A stretch of 31,252 bases of DNA from a virus: IMG/VR virus record IMGVR_UViG_3300007734_000562, positions 1 through 31,252 of that record; one strand, written 5' to 3'. Below the pieces are notes generated by a model, which was given only the letters and a program-made list of their open reading frames with translations, did no database searches and had not been told where the DNA came from. Both the position numbers and the translations under genes were made by a program. How positions within the stretch are numbered: the first letter of the stretch is position 1; every line of letters begins with the position of its first letter. This document shows, in pieces, positions 29,280 to 31,252 of this stretch.

Positions 29280-29618
29280 ATGGGACTGCATCAAATACAG
29301 ACACATCCAGAGTATGTAGAAGGTTGTTTTGGATGCAAGATACAACTATTAGAATTATCTACTGGCGATGCCAGAGGTGATGTAATAGCAAGTGGTACTA
29401 CCCAGAAGAAATGGAACTCTGAACTTGAAGCATATCGTAGTGCTAGAGCACAGGGTATCCAACCTAATGGAACAAAGATAAAACAAATACAGGCAGCACA
29501 CGAAGCATCTGAAAAGATAGGTGCAGCCTATGATGGTAACACAATGGTACAAGCAAAGAAGATAGACAAGCCAACAGCCACAGTAATGCGAGAACTCAAG
29601 GAAGCAGGAATACAATAA
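29280..29618 (+). CDS. 112-aa hypothetical protein with N-terminal CxxC
   Basis: HPEYVEGCFGCKIQ places Cys16 and Cys19 in an EGCFGCK motif, which I recall from small proteins in actinophage capsid regions. The rest is a charged helical part (EAYRSARAQGIQPNGTKIKQ). The ATG directly follows the preceding stop. Function is unknown. Confidence 0.72.
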   Translation: MGLHQIQTHPEYVEGCFGCKIQLLELSTGDARGDVIASGTTQKKWNSELEAYRSARAQGIQPNGTKIKQIQAAHEASEKIGAAYDGNTMVQAKKIDKPTATVMRELKEAGIQ

Positions 29619-29797
29619 TGCCTAAAGTCGGAAAAATGACATTCCCATACACAGCAGCAGGCAAGATGGCAGCAAAGAAGGCAGCCTACAAAACTGGTGA
29701 GAAGATGGAATCTAAGTCTGAAAAGAAGATGGAAACTAAGATGGGTATGAAGAAGATGGCTAAGAAGCCTATGAAGAAGATGGGCAAGAAGAAGTAA
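29618..29797 (+). CDS. 59-aa Lys/Met-rich basic protein
   Basis: MPKVGKMTFPYTAAGKMAAK is followed by repeated MKKM/KMGKK-type units (MKKMAKKPMKKMGKKK at the end). The extreme basic charge suggests binding to packaged DNA or to acidic virion proteins. It overlaps both neighbours by TAATG. No catalytic feature is present. Confidence 0.75.
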   Translation: MPKVGKMTFPYTAAGKMAAKKAAYKTGEKMESKSEKKMETKMGMKKMAKKPMKKMGKKK

Positions 29798-29976
29798 TGG
29801 CATCAGGATATTCAGGAGCCAGTGCGCCACGTACTAAAACAGTGGTAAAGAAGGCAGCAGCAAAAGCACCTGTTAGAAAAAAAGTGTTAGTGATGCCAAA
29901 TACAATTAATCCATCTAAAATGACACCTGCTCAAAAAGCAAAATATCTTAAGAATCCAGAACGATACGACCAGTAA
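29797..29976 (+). CDS. 59-aa basic hypothetical protein
   Basis: MASGYSGASAPRTKTVVKKA starts a small basic protein with a Lys/Ala-rich centre and a C-terminal helix (TPAQKAKYLKNPERYDQ). It is coupled to the Lys/Met-rich protein by TAATG. A DNA-binding or virion-internal role is possible but not shown. Confidence 0.68.
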   Translation: MASGYSGASAPRTKTVVKKAAAKAPVRKKVLVMPNTINPSKMTPAQKAKYLKNPERYDQ

Positions 29977-29991
29977 TTAAGGTAGGGGACA

Positions 29992-30690
29992 ATGGCTAAA
30001 CAAAAGAAAGAAACCTTAGCAGTCGCCTGGTGCGACAATGGTATGGTAGATGGCAAGTTTATGGAAGGTGTCGTAGACACCCTGATAAACTCAGGTGTAG
30101 AGTTCTGTGGGTCACTACGTGCCCACGGTAATCAGATAGCACAGCAGCGAGAGATGTTAGTCAATCGCTGGTATGACAATAACAAATCTGATTGGCTACT
30201 TTGGCTTGACTCGGACATTATGATTACTCCAGAGAAGTTCCTTAAACTTTGGAATCGTAGAGATGCCGTAGATATTCCATTGCTTACTGGTGTTTACTTT
30301 ACAAGTAATGAACCAGAGCAACCATTGATGAAACCACTAGCAACTGTATATGAGTTTGCTGAGGCAGAGTTTGGTATTGGGATTAGACGACTAGACCCGT
30401 TACCTAAGAATGCCTTTATAAAAGTAAGTGCTGCAGGTATGGGCTTTTGCCTAATGCACCGCAGTGTAATAACAAGAATCAAGGAAGCATTGCCAGGAGT
30501 TCCGTTCTTTACAGAAGTGGGTGCTAACAAGCAGTTCACTGGTGAAGACATCTACTTCTTTGCAGTAGTCAATAAAGCAGAGATTCCGCTCTGGTGCGAT
30601 ACTGGTGCAACAGTAGGACATATGAAGCGATTCAATATGGACGAGAACTACTATGATGCTTTTGGTAGAGGCAAAGGCTATGCCAAATAA
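29992..30690 (+). CDS. GT-A-type glycosyltransferase
   Basis: The 232-aa protein has LLWLDSDIMI with the DxD motif (Asp73, Asp75) that binds the sugar-nucleotide metal, AQQREMLVNRW upstream of it, and TGEDIYFFAVVNKAEIPLWC near the C-terminus, all typical of small GT-A enzymes. It likely transfers a sugar from a nucleotide donor. In the virion operon its target could be a capsid or tail protein, or the host surface. GGTAGGGG precedes the ATG. Confidence 0.78.
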   Translation: MAKQKKETLAVAWCDNGMVDGKFMEGVVDTLINSGVEFCGSLRAHGNQIAQQREMLVNRWYDNNKSDWLLWLDSDIMITPEKFLKLWNRRDAVDIPLLTGVYFTSNEPEQPLMKPLATVYEFAEAEFGIGIRRLDPLPKNAFIKVSAAGMGFCLMHRSVITRIKEALPGVPFFTEVGANKQFTGEDIYFFAVVNKAEIPLWCDTGATVGHMKRFNMDENYYDAFGRGKGYAK

Positions 30691-31252
30691 GTATCCTAAC
30701 TGGTTTAAGATAACCGCAGAAGAGAACTTTAAGTCACAACTAATGCCACTTGCTGACAAGTTTGGTTTAAGGTTTTTGCAGATTGGTGCCTTTACAGGCA
30801 ATGCATCTGTGTGGCTGGTAGATAATGTACTCACTCAAAAGAACTCTGTCCTAGAAGATGTAGATACTTGGTCAGGCTCAGATGAGCAAGAACATAAGGA
30901 AATGGATTGGCTAGATGTTGAGCGTACCTATGACTCACGGATTGCCTTTCGACCTAATGTAATTAAGTACAAGATGGATAGCAAAGAGTTCTTGCGTTCT
31001 GTTGAGGAACCAACTTATGACTTCATCTATATTGATGGGGACCATACCGCAGAAGGTGTGTTACAAGATGCCGTGCTTGCTTGGAGATTACTCAAGGCAG
31101 GTGGGATTATGGCATTTGATGACTACCTATGGGAAGACCCTAGGGGTGTTGAGTTCCAGCCAGGCTGGTCAATAGATACCTTTGTAGGGGCAGTAAAGGA
31201 CGAATCAGAAGTTTTATTATCAAACTCTCAAGTATGGCTAAGGAAGAATAAT
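30680..31252 (+). CDS. Class I SAM-dependent methyltransferase, 3' end outside the window
   Basis: 191 codons are present without a stop, so the gene is cut by the window edge. LQIGAFTGNASVWL (33-46) is the SAM-binding strand-loop-helix, and YDFIYIDGDHTAEG and GGIMAFDDY match methyltransferase_24-type motifs. The start overlaps the glycosyltransferase end by 11 nt. Beside a glycosyltransferase it may modify a glycan or a virion protein. The substrate is unknown. Confidence 0.8.
   Translation, partial: MPNKYPNWFKITAEENFKSQLMPLADKFGLRFLQIGAFTGNASVWLVDNVLTQKNSVLEDVDTWSGSDEQEHKEMDWLDVERTYDSRIAFRPNVIKYKMDSKEFLRSVEEPTYDFIYIDGDHTAEGVLQDAVLAWRLLKAGGIMAFDDYLWEDPRGVEFQPGWSIDTFVGAVKDESEVLLSNSQVWLRKNN

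Noticed and set aside
1-31252. CRISPR array, insertion sequence, integrase or attachment site
   Set aside because: No regularly spaced direct repeats, transposase or recombinase motifs were seen. The dispersed repeats are short and linked to gene starts.

Overview
The window looks like part of a tailed, double-stranded DNA phage genome, apparently lytic (no integrase or repressor recognised), infecting a low-GC actinobacterium. The signs are a WhiB-family Fe-S regulator, an FmdB-type zinc ribbon, SLT and CHAP lysis enzymes of actinophage type, a two-ORF DnaG-like primase, and three perfect TGTGA-N6-TCACA palindromes, the site read by actinobacterial Crp/GlxR. The AT-rich structural genes suggest a freshwater Nanopelagicales (acI) host; that host is inferred, not shown.

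Layout. (1) 1-2540, rightward: 3' end of a large tail protein, then a lysis cassette of membrane protein, CHAP endolysin and holin-like protein, closed by a strong terminator. (2) 2541-2851: promoter candidate and a long, highly structured leader. (3) 2852-8049, rightward DNA-metabolism operon: Cas4/RecB-like nuclease split over two frames, a RecA/DnaB-type ATPase, a resolvase-like nuclease, a primase split over two frames, another PD-(D/E)XK protein, and a sigma-factor-like protein. (4) 8030-12920, leftward operon of about 20 very small, tightly coupled genes. Many are Cys-rich metal-binding microproteins; WhiB, a secreted transglycosylase-like protein and a SprT-like protein are also here. 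About half were recovered by hand reading because they are under 60 codons. (5) 12921-13636: divergent non-coding region with the leftward promoter, a Crp-type palindrome and a dense run of hairpins, a candidate replication origin. (6) 13637-31252, rightward virion operon: terminase, portal, a proteasome-like Ntn-hydrolase, an 8.3-kb block of four large coupled proteins (one of 1497 aa), scaffold, N4-gp56-type major capsid protein, small virion proteins, a glycosyltransferase and a truncated methyltransferase.

Two repeated nucleotide systems stand out. A start-associated sequence, ACTTAAGACAGGAGAA, carries the Shine-Dalgarno of several replication and early genes and is read in different frames where it overlaps upstream coding sequence. 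Separately, the three non-coding gaps of the leftward operon each contain a Crp/GlxR-type palindrome 10-11 nt upstream of a TTGACA-like hexamer. Together they suggest coordinated translational control of early genes and a transcriptional tie to host Crp/GlxR signalling. This is inference from sequence alone; no search could be run.
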